A stretch of DNA of 64,000 bases from Utricularia gibba (lineage: Eukaryota > Streptophyta > Magnoliopsida > Lamiales > Lentibulariaceae): assembly GCA_002189035.1 (NCBI GenBank), contig NEEC01000014.1, forward strand, positions 1,986,501-2,050,500, in the 5' to 3' direction. Position numbers and translations under genes: made by a program. Below are positions 1-12,094 of this stretch, piece by piece. The first letter of the stretch is position 1. Every line of letters starts with the position of its first letter. Under the pieces are notes generated by a model. That model was not told the origin of the DNA and did no database searches. It saw only the letters and a program-made list of their open reading frames with translations.

Positions 1-23
1 GTTTTTAGTGTCAACTTTCTCAG

Positions 24-1371
24 GTACTACTAACGCCAACTCATTTGGCAATTGTGATGGAGTATGCAGCTGGAGGTGAGCTCTTTGAGCGGATATGCAA
101 TGCAGGGAGGTTCAGTGAAGATGAGGTATTTATTGTAAGATTATTTTGTGTTTCAGGAACTTCTGATATCATCGCATGCTTGAACTTCGATAAAATTGTT
201 GTAGGCAAGGTTTTTCTTCCAGCAACTAATATCAGGGGTCAACTACTGTCATTCTATGGTACTTAAATAATTGAAATGCATCTCTTTCTTGTTCATGGTT
301 GACGAGCCCACTTCCTGAGTTTTTTATCTTTTCTTTAATGTATGAAGCAAATATGCCACCGAGATTTGAAGTTGGAGAACACTTTGCTTGATGGAAGTAC
401 AACTCCTCAGCTTAAAATTTGTGATTTTGGCTATTCCAAGGTATATTGAATTGGAGCGCCTTTACCTATAACTACTTCCTCCCTGTAAATCAAGTTGTTG
501 ATTCATTTTAAGCCTTTTTTAAGAATCTAGTTTCAGTCTATTCACTTGTATCACACATTTCTTTCAGTCATTGCTTCATTCTCAACCCAAATCAACAGTA
601 GGTACCCCTGCATACATTGCACCGGAGGTGTTGCACAAAAAAGAATATGATGGGAAGGTAGGCTTGCTTCTCACCACATGCCATTACAATTTTTTGTTCC
701 ATTCAACAAGTCCGTGATGAAGTGCTGTAAAATTCCCTTGTAGATTGCAGATGTATGGTCTTGTGGAGTAACTCTATACGTAATGCTGGTGGGTGCATAT
801 CCTTTTGAAGACCCTGAGGATCCGGGGAACTTCAGGAAAACGATACAGGTATCTATCTGGCTATGGCTTATGTCAATAACACGATCATTTCCCATCTTGC
901 CATATACCATTATTGCTCTATGTTCTCAGCGAATCTTGGATGTCGAGTATTCGATCCCAGATTACGTGTATGTATCTCCAGAATGCCGTACTTTGCTCTC
1001 AAGAATGTTTACCGCAGACCCAGTAAAGGTTTGACGCAAGCGTGCCGTTTCCTTCTATTTGTTCAGAGTTTTCCCTGATCTCACTTGTTCCTTTGCACAA
1101 TGCCTTTCAGAGGATTACAATTCCGGAAGTAATGAGCCATGAATGGTTCCTCAAGGATCTGTCAAAAGACTTCACAGTCGATATGTCAGCGGTTCAGTTG
1201 GAGCAGCAGGAGCAAGCACAACAGTCTGATGAAGAAATCATGCAGATAATAGCGGAGGCCGCCACCCCACCAGCCGGAGCAACCAGTCTCTACCTTGATG
1301 ATGATACGGATGAAGAAGACACAGACAGTGATGTTGGTAATGGCAGCGGCGAAATCGTGTATGCAATGTGA
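24..1371 (+). CDS. SnRK2 protein kinase, subclass III-like (5' end outside window)
   Basis: Serine/threonine kinase of the plant SnRK2 family; subclass III members are the central kinases of abscisic acid signalling. Seven visible exons (24-125, 205-258, 348-440, 568-657, 744-848, 930-1028, 1111-1371) keep phase and give 267 residues; the N-lobe exons lie upstream of the window. Visible motifs in order: the hinge region ending [13 protein letters not shown], catalytic loop [14 protein letters not shown], the activation loop with [12 protein letters not shown], and the D-V-W-S-C-G helix. The C-terminal tail has the SnRK2 box (EEIMQII), then an acidic stretch ending SGEIVYAM, as in OST1/SnRK2.6 and SnRK2.2/2.3. 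That acidic domain contacts PP2C phosphatases in the family. Subclass assignment rests on the tail and is less certain than the family. Confidence 0.93.
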
Positions 1372-1729
1372 AATCATGCAAGAAGCGCATCTGTGTTTCA
1401 CTATTTGGACCGTAGATGAACGAATCCTACAGTACACTATACACATACACCTGTCTGCTTGTTACAAATAATGTTCCAAGGTATTGCATAATAGATCATG
1501 AGCCACATTCTAAGGGAAGAGAAGATAGAATGCGCCTTCTCCAGACACTGCTGCGCTTCCTCAAAGATTGTAAAACAATAGGAGCAAAGCACATTCTTTA
1601 CAGCATCTTCGTCTGTTAGGTAAAACAACGGGAGCAGAGCAGGCAAATTCTTAGTGGGAGGCTACGAGTATGAATAAGCAAGAATAACAGGTACAGAAAC
1701 GGGAGATTATTTACAAGAGCTTTGGATGA
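1372..1729. other. Intergenic 3'-3' spacer
   Basis: Short gap between the stop codons of the convergent SnRK2 and FAM114-like genes. It must hold both 3' untranslated regions. I see no further gene. Confidence 0.6.
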
Positions 1730-4115
1730 TCAAGGTGCAGGGAATGAAGTAGCCACAACTACGTATTTTAGGCACTGAAGACCATCTTCCATCCTCCCCA
1801 AGGCTTGCCTGTGCTCAGCATGCAGATGAGCCGTAAATGCATCGGCTTTCTCCTGGACTGCTTTGTCTGAAATGGCTTCCTGTGAGACTGCTGCAGTGCT
1901 TTTAATTGCTGCTAAATAGGACTCTGCTATGTCCGATATGCCTGAGAAGAGTAATTGCATACAACAAGATGAGGGAAATATGCAACTTATATTGCAAATA
2001 ATACATGGGAAGACATCCAAGATAACATCACCAGTAATGAAACTGTTGAACACTGATTCCATGTTCCCAACCATTGATGCTGCCCTGGTTCTAATAATTT
2101 TCGCTCTTTCCACGGAGTCCTCTGGCCAGTCAATTTTTACCCCCTCTTCAGTTTCTTGAATTTCCCCTTCTGCTGAGTTTGGTATCATTGACTTACCAAG
2201 CATCAGCAACTGTGTTACACCAAGGCAGCACATTTCTGAGAGTCTCTGCCAGATAGGGAGATATCTGTTACAAATGTGATACAGGAGAATGACATGCAAG
2301 AAAATTTGTCCAGAAACTAGCGGAATTTATACATACATGAACCCCCTCTGAATGAAGAGCGTCAAGTCTCCCAGAAGTCTTCTGAATGATGTCATTTTGA
2401 GTCAGCCCTGACAGAGCGCTCTCCAATCTGCAAACTTACTAGTGTAAGGTAATGGAAACCAAGAAAAATGAAGAGCCCTAAAAAAGACTCACCCAGCAGC
2501 CAATTCAGCAGCTTTGCGCACACTGGAATCATGCATTTTTTTCCATTCAATGTCATTTGCTGCCTCAACCTTCTTTCCTTTTTCTAGTTCTGTAACATTC
2601 CCGTCGAATTCAGCATGTATGTCAAGTAAGTTTTGGACTTCTTTTAGTTTTCCTTCATACATGGACCGTTGATCAGAAGACAGTTTAGCCTTTCTTCGGT
2701 TATACAACAGAGCATAATGGTTAGATAACGCCTCCAACTCCTGTAGGATAGCATCCTCAGAACAAGAAAAATATGAACAAGGGGAATCAGTGATGTTATT
2801 AGTACCTCCAACTGCTCAGGGCCACCATAAATATAAAAGCATCTATCAAATGTTACTTCCTCAGCTAACTGGTCATCCATCTTCCCATCAGGTCTTCTCC
2901 CCACACCAGTCTCAGAAATAATAAGATCCATTGTTTCTTTTCCAACTTGCTCAAGCACATGTAAACCCTTTCCCATAATCGCCTTTCCACTCTGTTAAGG
3001 AAATCAGAAATCTGAAATCTGGAATGACACCAAAACAGGGTAAACAAATAAATAACAAATAGTTCAACCTCCAGCAGAGATGGTGCTGCAGATCCATTTG
3101 ACACCGGCATACCACCATGCTGAATCGAGTCAGCTAAGTTTGTAGCTGTATCCTCAATCCTGTGGTAGATCACACAGTTAACATAAAAAGACTTGTATTT
3201 CCATAAACAAAGAAAAAAAACATAAAAATTTGAGAGCTAGTTTGATAGTTTTTCTAAGAGATCAAAGTTTCAAACATCACAAATATTTATAATTCATGCA
3301 AATTAAATTGGATTACCCTTTCCAAGCAGTTCCTAGAGCTTGCCAGGCTCCAGAAGCGAAGGATTCCACTGATGTGTCAATAACTTTCAGTCCCTGTTAA
3401 AATCATCACCAGAAGAATTTGACATGCTCTCAGAGGCAGAAGCCGTAAAAGATAGTCGTGAATCTAAGAGAAATTCTCTGAAGTGGAGTGAACATAGAAC
3501 AGGAGAAAAAATAGCAGAAAAAATATGAACTTCTTCCAAAAAAAAAAACAGCTCACTTGACTCAAAAGCGTTTCTTGACTGGCGTTCTCAAGCTTATCCA
3601 GAGTAGCCATACGGCGGTCATAATTCTCATCATGAGTCTCCGCTTCAACTGCAGATGCTTGTTTATCCTCTTCCTTAGAAGTTTCCGAATCTTCCTCTAT
3701 GCTATCCGCAATGCTTTTAGCTGCAATCTTAGCAGCATCAACAGCCTGCACCCAACATAACCCACCGAAAATAATCAATATCAAACAGAAACAGGCGGCA
3801 CTGCCACAAAGCCACGGATTTTAGTTCCATCCATCTCCCACTGTTCAAACATTTTCAGAAAAAAGCTAACAATAGGTCAATAATTTCTAAGCTTGTGTCG
3901 CTAGAAATAGAACTTACATTGCGAGATATCTCTTCGGCCACCACCGTAGCAGCCTTCTGAAGATCCGAAAGATACGAAAACGGAGAAAATCCCCAACCCC
4001 CCCATCCAGCGGTGCCTCCTTTTTCCGAAGGTATATTCTTCCCATCTCCCGATGCTTCTGTGTTATCCACTTCAGGCTTTACTTCCGCGTCATTGGGCTT
4101 CTTCGATTCGTCCAT
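1730..4115 (-). CDS. FAM114/NOXP20-like (DUF719) protein
   Basis: Nine exons on the minus strand (4115-3918, 3745-3557, 3393-3317, 3159-3069, 2991-2806, 2740-2493, 2427-2337, 2245-2032, 1941-1730) keep phase and give about 501 residues. The N-terminus is acidic and then carries a Gly/Trp-rich GWGGWGFSPFSYLSDLQKAA segment. After it come a middle block resembling the FAM114 signature (GKGLHVLEQVGKETMDLI) and helical, Glu/Lys-rich stretches. Animal FAM114A proteins associate with Golgi and endosomal membranes and bind Rab2; the plant function is not established. I chose the ATG at 4115 because the upstream in-frame Met at 4259 adds residues that do not look conserved. The match to DUF719 is from remembered family sequences. 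Confidence 0.75.
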
Positions 4116-4836
4116 TCGCGCTTCAAATCTCAGCGACTCAACCTCCACAGTATCTGCAAACTGCAATTGACTGCAAATTCCGAATAAACCGCCGAATCTA
4201 TCTTCGATCAAGAACGACACCTCAACTGACTTCCCGAGAATCTGTGATCCAATTTTCAACGCGGGCTACTAAAATGATCTGATACGGCGACGTTTCACCT
4301 ATTAGATGCTCTTTGCCAAAAGGGTCGGCCCAGATCTTACAAATCAAGCCCATGGATCAAATTTAAAAATTGATAAACAATTATATTTAATATTCTTTAT
4401 TTGTAATTGAAAAAAAAATCGTACAACAAAACCCATTCTTACCCCTAATCACAAAGGACAACGAACAAACGGCAAGGGAGTGAATTTAGTCATTTACACG
4501 TATCGCCACAGGCGCAGGGTGTCAAAGACAACGACGTCGCCGTTTTGATCTTCCGTTTTCCCCAGAATGTTTCGTTACCTGACGAATTGGAGGAATCTGT
4601 AGAGAATCATCATCCCCTGTAGTTGGAATTTCGTGATTGTGATTCCTGAAGGCTCTGAAATTCTATACTTCCTTCAGATAAGAAAGGAGGGGACTTGCGT
4701 TTCTGGTGTTGCTGTTCTGGGGCTACTCAATAATCGGCGAATCACGTGCTTTTTCGGTATTCAACGGCGAATTATTCGGAGGAACGTTTGGATTGGCTAT
4801 AGGAGAATATTTGTGGTGCCTGCATTTTTGAGGACG
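4116..4836. promoter_or_regulatory. Divergent promoter region between the FAM114-like and sorting nexin genes
   Basis: About 720 bp separate the two start codons, so both 5' regions share it. Site II-type GGCCCA/AGCCCA boxes are visible at 4327-4332 and 4347-4352. These are common in promoters of constitutively expressed plant genes. No TATA box is obvious near either start. Confidence 0.4.
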
Positions 4837-7800
4837 ATGAAAGGTCTCCAGGATCTGATCGAAGAAGCGAAGCTTCGTACAGTATGGTGGATGCTTTGTT
4901 GGTTTGCAGTGTGCTATTTCATGACGCGTAAGTTTTCAAGTTTGAACTTTTGCATTTAGTGTTCTCGGATAACCTGAATATTTGGTCTTCTTCTGAGAGA
5001 GTATTCTCTGTCGCTGAATCTTTTGCATGCTGGTTACACGGATACTCTTGCTGATTGCAGATACAAGCAAATCGATGTTGATGAATTTGCCCATAGCCCT
5101 ACTATTTGTTTTTGGATTGAGATTTTTGTTCAATGAGGTGGATTTTCGATGGAAGGTTCGGAGCTACCAGCCAAAATCCTACGTGTCACACTTAGAAAAA
5201 AAACAACTTTCAGTAAACGATTTTCGCCTTACAACCCAGCCTGCTTCACAAAAATGGAGAAGGAAAATAGATTCCCCCATCGTGGAGGCTGCTATTGAGG
5301 ATTTTGTCAACAATATTGTGCGTGATTTTGTGATAGATTTGTGGTTTTCTGAGATAACACCAGACAAGGAGACACCAGAGCTAATGCATTCAATGGTCAT
5401 GGATGCACTTGGGGAAGTTTGTGCACGTGTCAAAGAAATCAATCTTGTTGAGCTGTTGACAAAGTAGGTTTGAACGTTGTTTTACTGGAAACAAAATATT
5501 TATCATTATGGGAGAGAGTAAAAAACCTCATTCAAATTGCAGAAGCGTGGTGGACCTGCTGGGTGATCACCTTGATCTGTTTAGAATGAACCAAGCTGCG
5601 ATCGGTGTGGATGTAATGGCAACTTTGTCTTTTGAAGAAAGGGATGATAGGCTCAAGCACCATCTTCTGGAATCCAATGAACTGCACCCCGCTTTGATAT
5701 CTCCAGAGAGTGAGTACAAGGTGTAGAGGTGTTCTAACTCAAGAATGGTCTTGCCTAAATAATATTCCAGTTCCTTTTTTTAGATTTCTGTGATGAACTC
5801 TGCTTTTTGTTACATACAGGTTCTTCAGCGCATTGCTGGTGGAATTTTAGCTATAGTGCTGAGGCCAAGGGATGCCCAAAGCCCTCTAGTTCGATGTATT
5901 GCACGTGAATTATTAACATGCCTGGTTATCGAACCACTACTTAATTTTGCAAGCCCAGCGTGAGATGCTATTTTTTCTAGTTCTTGTTTTAATTAGTTGA
6001 AATCATGTGATTTTTTACTACAGAATTTCTGAACTCAGAACTCATGTTTCAGGTATATGAATGAGTTGATCGAATGCATAATTTCATACAATATTGATGG
6101 GTCCAAAGATACTCTCAATGAGCAGTCAACTCACGCAGAGAATCATAGGGGTGATCTTCTGATCTCTGAGGAACATGATCAAAGCAATAGATCTAGTTTG
6201 AGGAAAAATATGCCCTCAAGAAACGACGTTAAGTTTATGCCTCGTTCCATTGGAGAAAGGGTGGTACAAGCTGATTGTGGTTCAGATGCCTTGAATCCAA
6301 TAAGGTCTGAAACTTCAAATATTGTTAATCCAATGCAGGGTGAACCTGTTCCAGCCCGTCATGCTGAATGGGCAAAAGCATTTGAGGCTGCCACACAGAG
6401 AAGAACAGAAGTACTTACGCCAGAGAATCTTGAAAATATGTGGGCTATAGGAAGAAACTACAAAAAAAAGCTCCAACAGGCTGGAATAGGGGAAAAGGGT
6501 GGTAGCATTGCAGGTTCAAGTTCTCTGAGCAACCAATTAGATGAGAAGAATTGTGTAGGAGAAATTTCAAACAGCAAGCCTGAAACAAGTACAAGGATTG
6601 AAGAAAGTAATTATGCGGAATGTCCTCCTAGGCCACAATTGCATAATGCATATAGTGATCTCCCTGACGATGCTTTGCAGCATTTACAAGAGGTTAATGA
6701 AATGCTTTTCGAAAAAGAAAGCTCTAGCCTTGATGATCTTAACGACACTTCCATTGCTGCCTTGGAGAAAAGGAATAAGCTTAAAAGATCGAGCAGTACT
6801 TCTGACTTGAATGTTTTTTCAAACATTGAAGATGGTATCAAAGGCAAAGCCAGTGTGCCCATCATAAACGAGTACTGTAGTGCAGACTTTCAGAAGATAA
6901 ATGTGCAAACTATGATGAGCAGGTCAGACATGGTAGTAAATCATGACCGATCAAATGCTCAAAAGCTTAAATGTCGTGTAAGTTCTGCAATATCCGTTCA
7001 CTTTTTTCTGTTTTTGTTGTTTCAGTGGATTATTAGTTACTGATATTGTAAACTTCTTAAGCACAGCAAAATACCTAATTAAACAGTTTATGAGTGAGTT
7101 TGCCTTGGTTGTTTTATTTGACTGGAGAGATAACATTAAAAAGAATTTTTCGAAAATTTTGAAATTTGTGATATAGCTGATTAGTTTTTATTTCATTTCT
7201 GTCGTTTGGTTAATTTAACGCATTTTGATACCCTCTTTTCATGTTCAAGGCAATTGGGTATGCTTTATCACTTGGTGTTTCATGGCACTACTGATAGATT
7301 GCACTTGACAGGTTGTTGGTGCTTACTTTGAGAAAATAGGCTCTAACTCTTTTGCTGTCTATTCGATTTCTGTAAGTGACTCTGGAAAGAAAACATGGTC
7401 AGTGAAAAGGAGGTAAATTTCTGTCTTCATGGAGTAAAAAGTACTTTCTAATAAACAGCAAAAATATTTATTGTAATTGACAACATTCCGGTTTCACATG
7501 TTTGAGCTCTTGCTATGGACTTTATCTGCAGGTATAGGAACTTTGAGAGACTGCATAGGCAATTGAAGAATATTCCAAATTATACCTTGCACTTGCCACC
7601 CAAAAGGATCTTCTCTTCAAGCACAGAGGATGCTTTTGTACACCAGAGATGCATACAGCTTGACAAGTATCTTCAGGTGTAGTTGTCAATATTTTTTCTC
7701 TTGCCATGCTCATTATCGTTTTAATGGGAAACTTTATGCAGGATCTTTTATCAATTGCTAATGTTGCTGAGCAACATGAAGTGTGGGATTTTTTCAGTGC

Positions 7801-10246
7801 TCATTCAAAGGTGTGGGTTTTATTTTGAAAATTATGCAACAAATGCATGTTCTGAACTAATTATTGTTTCCCTTAATGAAGAATTACTCGTTCGGAAAAT
7901 CTCCTTCAGTAATGAAGACTCTTGCAGGTAATATCACCATAGTAAGGAATATTAAATTTTGTGTGGTTGATTTCTAAGTTTAGTTTTTGTTTTACATTTT
8001 TCAATATCAGCATTCTACATTAGGAGGAATTCTGTTTAGGATGTATGATTAGTGCAAACTTCTCACGGAACTTCACATCATTTTATACTTTTTGAACGCA
8101 TTGCATTAAATATATATGTGTATATATATATATATATACAGTTTTTTTTTGTGTAAAACAGTTAACGTGGATGATGCTGTGGATGATATTTTTCGACAAT
8201 TCAAGGGTGTGTCTGGCAGCCTTATATGGAAGGTTTCTGGCTCATCATCATCATTAGAACAGGATGCTTCTGTTACCCAACGACATTTGTCCTGGAATGC
8301 TGATGAACAAAGTAAATCAGCCATTATACAAAGTACCAACAACTCAATGAATAATTATTTGGACAATGATGAAGATGATAAGGATACCAACAATAGGGAA
8401 AAAAATCTTCAGGCTGTTGTCCCTGATGTTGAAATGATTTCAAATCTAGAAAATCCTATCAAAAGAAGTCTTACAATTGATGACTCGGATTTGAAGGAAA
8501 TTCACAGCTCAAGGTTGAGATCTAAATCAAGCAGTGTAAACAGTTACTTGGAAACACCACTAGCTTTATCATCTGTTATCAAGGAGGATCCAACAAGCGT
8601 ACCACCAGAGGTACTATTAGATTTGAATTAATTATTTTCATTCCTACTTTCTGCAGGTGAATATATCTTTTTCATTTCTTTTTTGCGCCATTGGTTTATT
8701 ATACGGGTGCTTTCCTTGATGGAATTTGATACGCTTTCAGTGGTCACCGCCAAACTTAAGTGTTCCAGTCTTGAATCTGGTCGATAAAGTATTCCAGCTA
8801 AACAGAAGAGGGTGGATAAGGTGATGGTTATCTTTGGTTTTTTTCCCAACACTGATTATTATCGGGTATACTGACAAAAGCCTTTAAATGTGGCTGACTG
8901 CTTGGAAGTGTGGTGCTTTTGCTTCTAAGGATGATCATTTCATTAATACATAGCCTGCCAAATTTTGGCTCATGAGTTTTACCCAAAATACAGGAGGCAG
9001 GTGTATTGGATATCCAAGCAAATATTGCAGCTGATCATGGAGGATGCTATCGATGACTGGCTTTCAAGTCAAATCCAATGGCTGCGCAGAGAGGATGTCA
9101 TAGCGCAAGGGATTCATTGGGTCAAAGATGTAAGCAAGACACTTTTTAGACGGAAACTTCATAATTGGCACCCCTTTCATTCCTTTTTTTCTCTTCTTAT
9201 TTTCTATGAATTCCATTATTTTAGTTGCTTCTCAAAGCAAGAGCAAGTAGCATCTAAATGGTTTTACTTGTGACAATTCTAAATGGCAAACCTTGCGTAT
9301 TCGTGAGATGGGAATGCTCTCATGTCTTCTTAGTCATCATTAAAAGATTCAAACAATTACCATTTCTTTTGCCTATGATATGTTGCGGCACATGATCATC
9401 TACATTAAATTTTTGAATTTTTGCCCTATCTATGGATTTTCTCTTGCCTGGTTTGTTTTAAAAACCACATTTTCCAGTAAACTGTATGGTCGTAATATTG
9501 TTTTTCGCTTCTTCCTAGGTCCTGTGGCCAAATGGGACATTCTTCCTTAAATTGCGGTCTCAAGGTCCCCTAGGTGATTCTGAAGCAACAACGAAAGCAG
9601 AGGAAATGAGAACCGTACCTCGCACAAGAGGTGCTCAACCAGGAACTTTTGAGCAACAGCTGGAAGCTGCTCGTCGAGCTAGTTATGTGAAAAAGATGAT
9701 TTTCGGTGAGTATACATATATATATGTCTGTGTGTATATGTGCATGTTGTTTTCTTTGTTCTCTGCAGCTTTTTTGACTTGCTCGATCCTACCAACAAGA
9801 TGTGGAGCTGGATGTATTTGATTACTTAGAAAATTTTGAATATCATCTTTCAAGAAATTCCAAAGATAAAATCATATTCCTTCAGCACTCTATAATAGTT
9901 GTCTAGCAATTTTCAGATGGTCATTGCCTTTTTCTTCCCTGCAGATGGTGCGCCTTCTCCTTTGGTCAGTTTGATAGGTTATAAACAGTACAGGCGATCT
10001 GCCCGGGATATATACTACTTTCTTCAGGTACATCCATGTGAATCCGAATGTCACCTACCTTTCCCAATGGCCGTGCCTGCAATAAAATGTCTTATACATT
10101 GGAACCTTCATTTACTGCAGTCCACAATCTGTTTGAAGCAACTTTGGTATGGGATACTGGAGATTTTTCTTATATCAGTCTTCCCTGAATTGCGGGACCT
10201 TGTCGTAGATATTCACAAAATGAATTCCCAGTCGGTCTGTGTATAG
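4837..10246 (+). CDS. PXA-PX-Nexin_C sorting nexin (SNX13/14/25-type)
   Basis: Large phosphoinositide-binding protein, about 1052 residues from 15 exons: 4837-4927, 5061-5463, 5543-5720, 5820-5959, 6053-6977, 7312-7412, 7532-7676, 7742-7810, 7882-7927, 8162-8610, 8741-8820, 8994-9129, 9519-9705, 9945-10027, 10121-10246. All phases agree. The order is: one or two N-terminal hydrophobic segments (WWMLCWFAVCYF; IALLFVFGLRFLF), a PXA domain (about residues 90-270), a long hydrophilic linker encoded by exon 5, a PX domain from about residue 580 (RRYRNFERLHRQL), and a C-terminal Nexin_C domain (about 860-1040). Animal SNX13/14 relatives bridge ER and lipid droplets or endosomes and also carry an RGS domain. 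None is visible here, as in Arabidopsis members. Role in endomembrane traffic is inferred. Confidence 0.9.
8109..8138. repeat. TA-rich microsatellite in a sorting nexin intron
   Basis: About 30 bp of alternating TA with one TG interruption, within intron 9 of the sorting nexin gene and just upstream of the exon starting at 8162. A second TA/TG-rich stretch lies at about 9713-9735 in a later intron. Confidence 0.85.
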
Positions 10247-10707
10247 TCCTTTCATCTCTGCTACTCGGGCAAGGATTCTACTACAACAAAAAAAAAAAAA
10301 AAACAAAAGATGGCAAGGATTTTTGTTGAGCTGCTGCTCCTACTCTTTATTCCTGCACGAGTATATTGCTCCACAGTCGAAATGCCTCTGCTTGTTGAAG
10401 CCTCAGGTCACATTCCTTGCTATAAATTTTTGTAAAATGCATGTACAATGTACATACAACAAAGAGCATAAAGATTTTCCAGGTTTTGTAGATCTGTATG
10501 GTTCCATGTATTGTGTACAGGCCAGAGCATATTTTACATAGAAATTGTGATCAAAGGGAATATTGTAGCCATAGTGATGTATTGAACCAGCACCAAGGCA
10601 ACAAGATACCAAACAGCATGCTGGCGTATAAGCTATAGAACTCAACCCCAGGAAACTACTACCAAAACAAAATCATGGCGTGCAGATTGAATGTAAGACC
10701 TCTGCTA
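10247..10707. other. Intergenic 3'-3' spacer with poly-A tract
   Basis: Gap between the stop codons of the convergent sorting nexin and EXPP1-like genes. It contains a run of 16 A at 10288-10303. It probably holds both 3' untranslated regions. No other gene seen. Confidence 0.55.
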
Positions 10708-11608
10708 TCAGAAGAGGTTGCGGAACTGGTTGGTGAGAGAGTTGCGCAGATCGGAGTAGAGGCCGAAGAGTGAATACTGTCTGAGGTTAGCCACCTCGTA
10801 CCAGGAGTTGAGGACAGCATCGTTCTTGTCTGTACCAGAGAAAGCTAACTGAATGCCCAGGTCACACGTTATATTTCCTCCATTTCCTCTGCACTGAGAG
10901 CTCTGAACTGCACAATCCGTGTTGTTCAGGCAGACGAGGCCGGCACCGGAGCAGGATCCGCAACCGAACTTCTTCCAAAAGAGACTCTGCAGGGTTCCCT
11001 TTTGGAATTCAAGAACCTTCATAGGCGACAGGATTCAAATACATGAATTAGGGTTTAAACTAGAAGCACGGAAGAAGCAGAGTTCATGATGACCTGTGTA
11101 TTCTTACCAGGGTGAAACTGGTGATGATGTGGGTGTTGTCTGCGACGAATACTGGAAGCGATCGTGCAGCATATTGTCTCCCAGCGAATGCCACCATGTA
11201 TCCTCCGGCTAAGCTCTGAGAGGACCCAAAAAAAGCAAGGATCGCCAAACTGTGAAATTAATACAAGGGTGTGTTATATAAGGAACCAGGGTAGGGTGTC
11301 CTGCTGCAGACCGGATTGGAGGAGGAGCTGTTGATGGTGACCAGAGACACCTCGTCGACTCTTGGCCGGAAAACGGCAAGCTGCGCGTTGCTCTGACTCA
11401 GAGAAAGGCGGCTGTCGCACGGTGAAAGCTGAGTTTGGTTGAAGAAGAAGGAATCCCTTGATGAGAACGCAACCCCGAATGTGAAGCCATCGTTTTTCTG
11501 AACTTTTGCATCCGAACAGGGGCTGTATACAGGGTTTGTGTCACCGGCTCGAGCCCTCGCCATCATCAAGATCAGATTCAGGAACAGAAATTTGAGTACA
11601 ACCACCAT
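10708..11608 (-). CDS. Secreted Cys-rich protein, EXPP1-like
   Basis: Three exons (11608-11312, 11215-11108, 11016-10708) in phase 0 give about 237 residues. The first 22 residues (MVVVLKFLFLNLILMMARARA) look like a signal peptide, so the protein is probably extracellular. The mature part has N-x-S/T sites and paired cysteines (CGSCSGAGLVC, CAVQSSQC, ITCDLG), followed by a conserved-looking FSGTDKNDAVLNSWYEV segment and LRQYSLFGLYSDLR. I recall a small plant family annotated as EXPP1 with this pattern; its biochemical role is unknown to me. The first intron (97 bp, weak donor GTCTGC) is inferred. Reading straight through it would hit a stop, and the splice joins NSSSSNP to SLAGGYMVAF. Confidence 0.7.
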
Positions 11609-12094
11609 CGTTTATGCCTGAAAACAGAAAAAAAATTCATAAAAAACAGAGAATTCGAACTGCACGATGGATCAGCATAATACATGGAAGACAGAGACCT
11701 TTCGACGAAACGATTCGTCATCAAAGCAAGCACATGCCCCAGATCAAAAAATTCAGACAGGATGACAAAAAACAGCCTTTACAATCAATATGAGACGAAG
11801 GTGCATGTAACTCACTGAAATCAACCGGACGTAGAGGGAAGGATCACAGAGATGAAAACCCTTTTCTCGGATTCCTCAAAATCACAAAAAAATGTCGAGA
11901 TATTGCCCAGAAACCATGGATCCTGCCTGGAGAATGACCCCCTGGAGTTGACTTCTAATCCAAGTAACTGCCCAACGATTTTTCAAACAAAGAAAGCGTG
12001 CTCTTGCATTTCTAGCCTCATCTCATCGTATATATATATATGAGCCCCCATACATTAAAATACGCGTTTCCCATGTCAACAAAAACCATTTTCG
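11609..12094. promoter_or_regulatory. EXPP1-like gene upstream region / PPR gene 3' end
   Basis: About 490 bp between two minus-strand genes, so it must contain the promoter of the EXPP1-like gene and the 3' end of the PPR gene. A short TATATATATA run sits at about 12031-12040. I see no other defined site. Confidence 0.35.
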
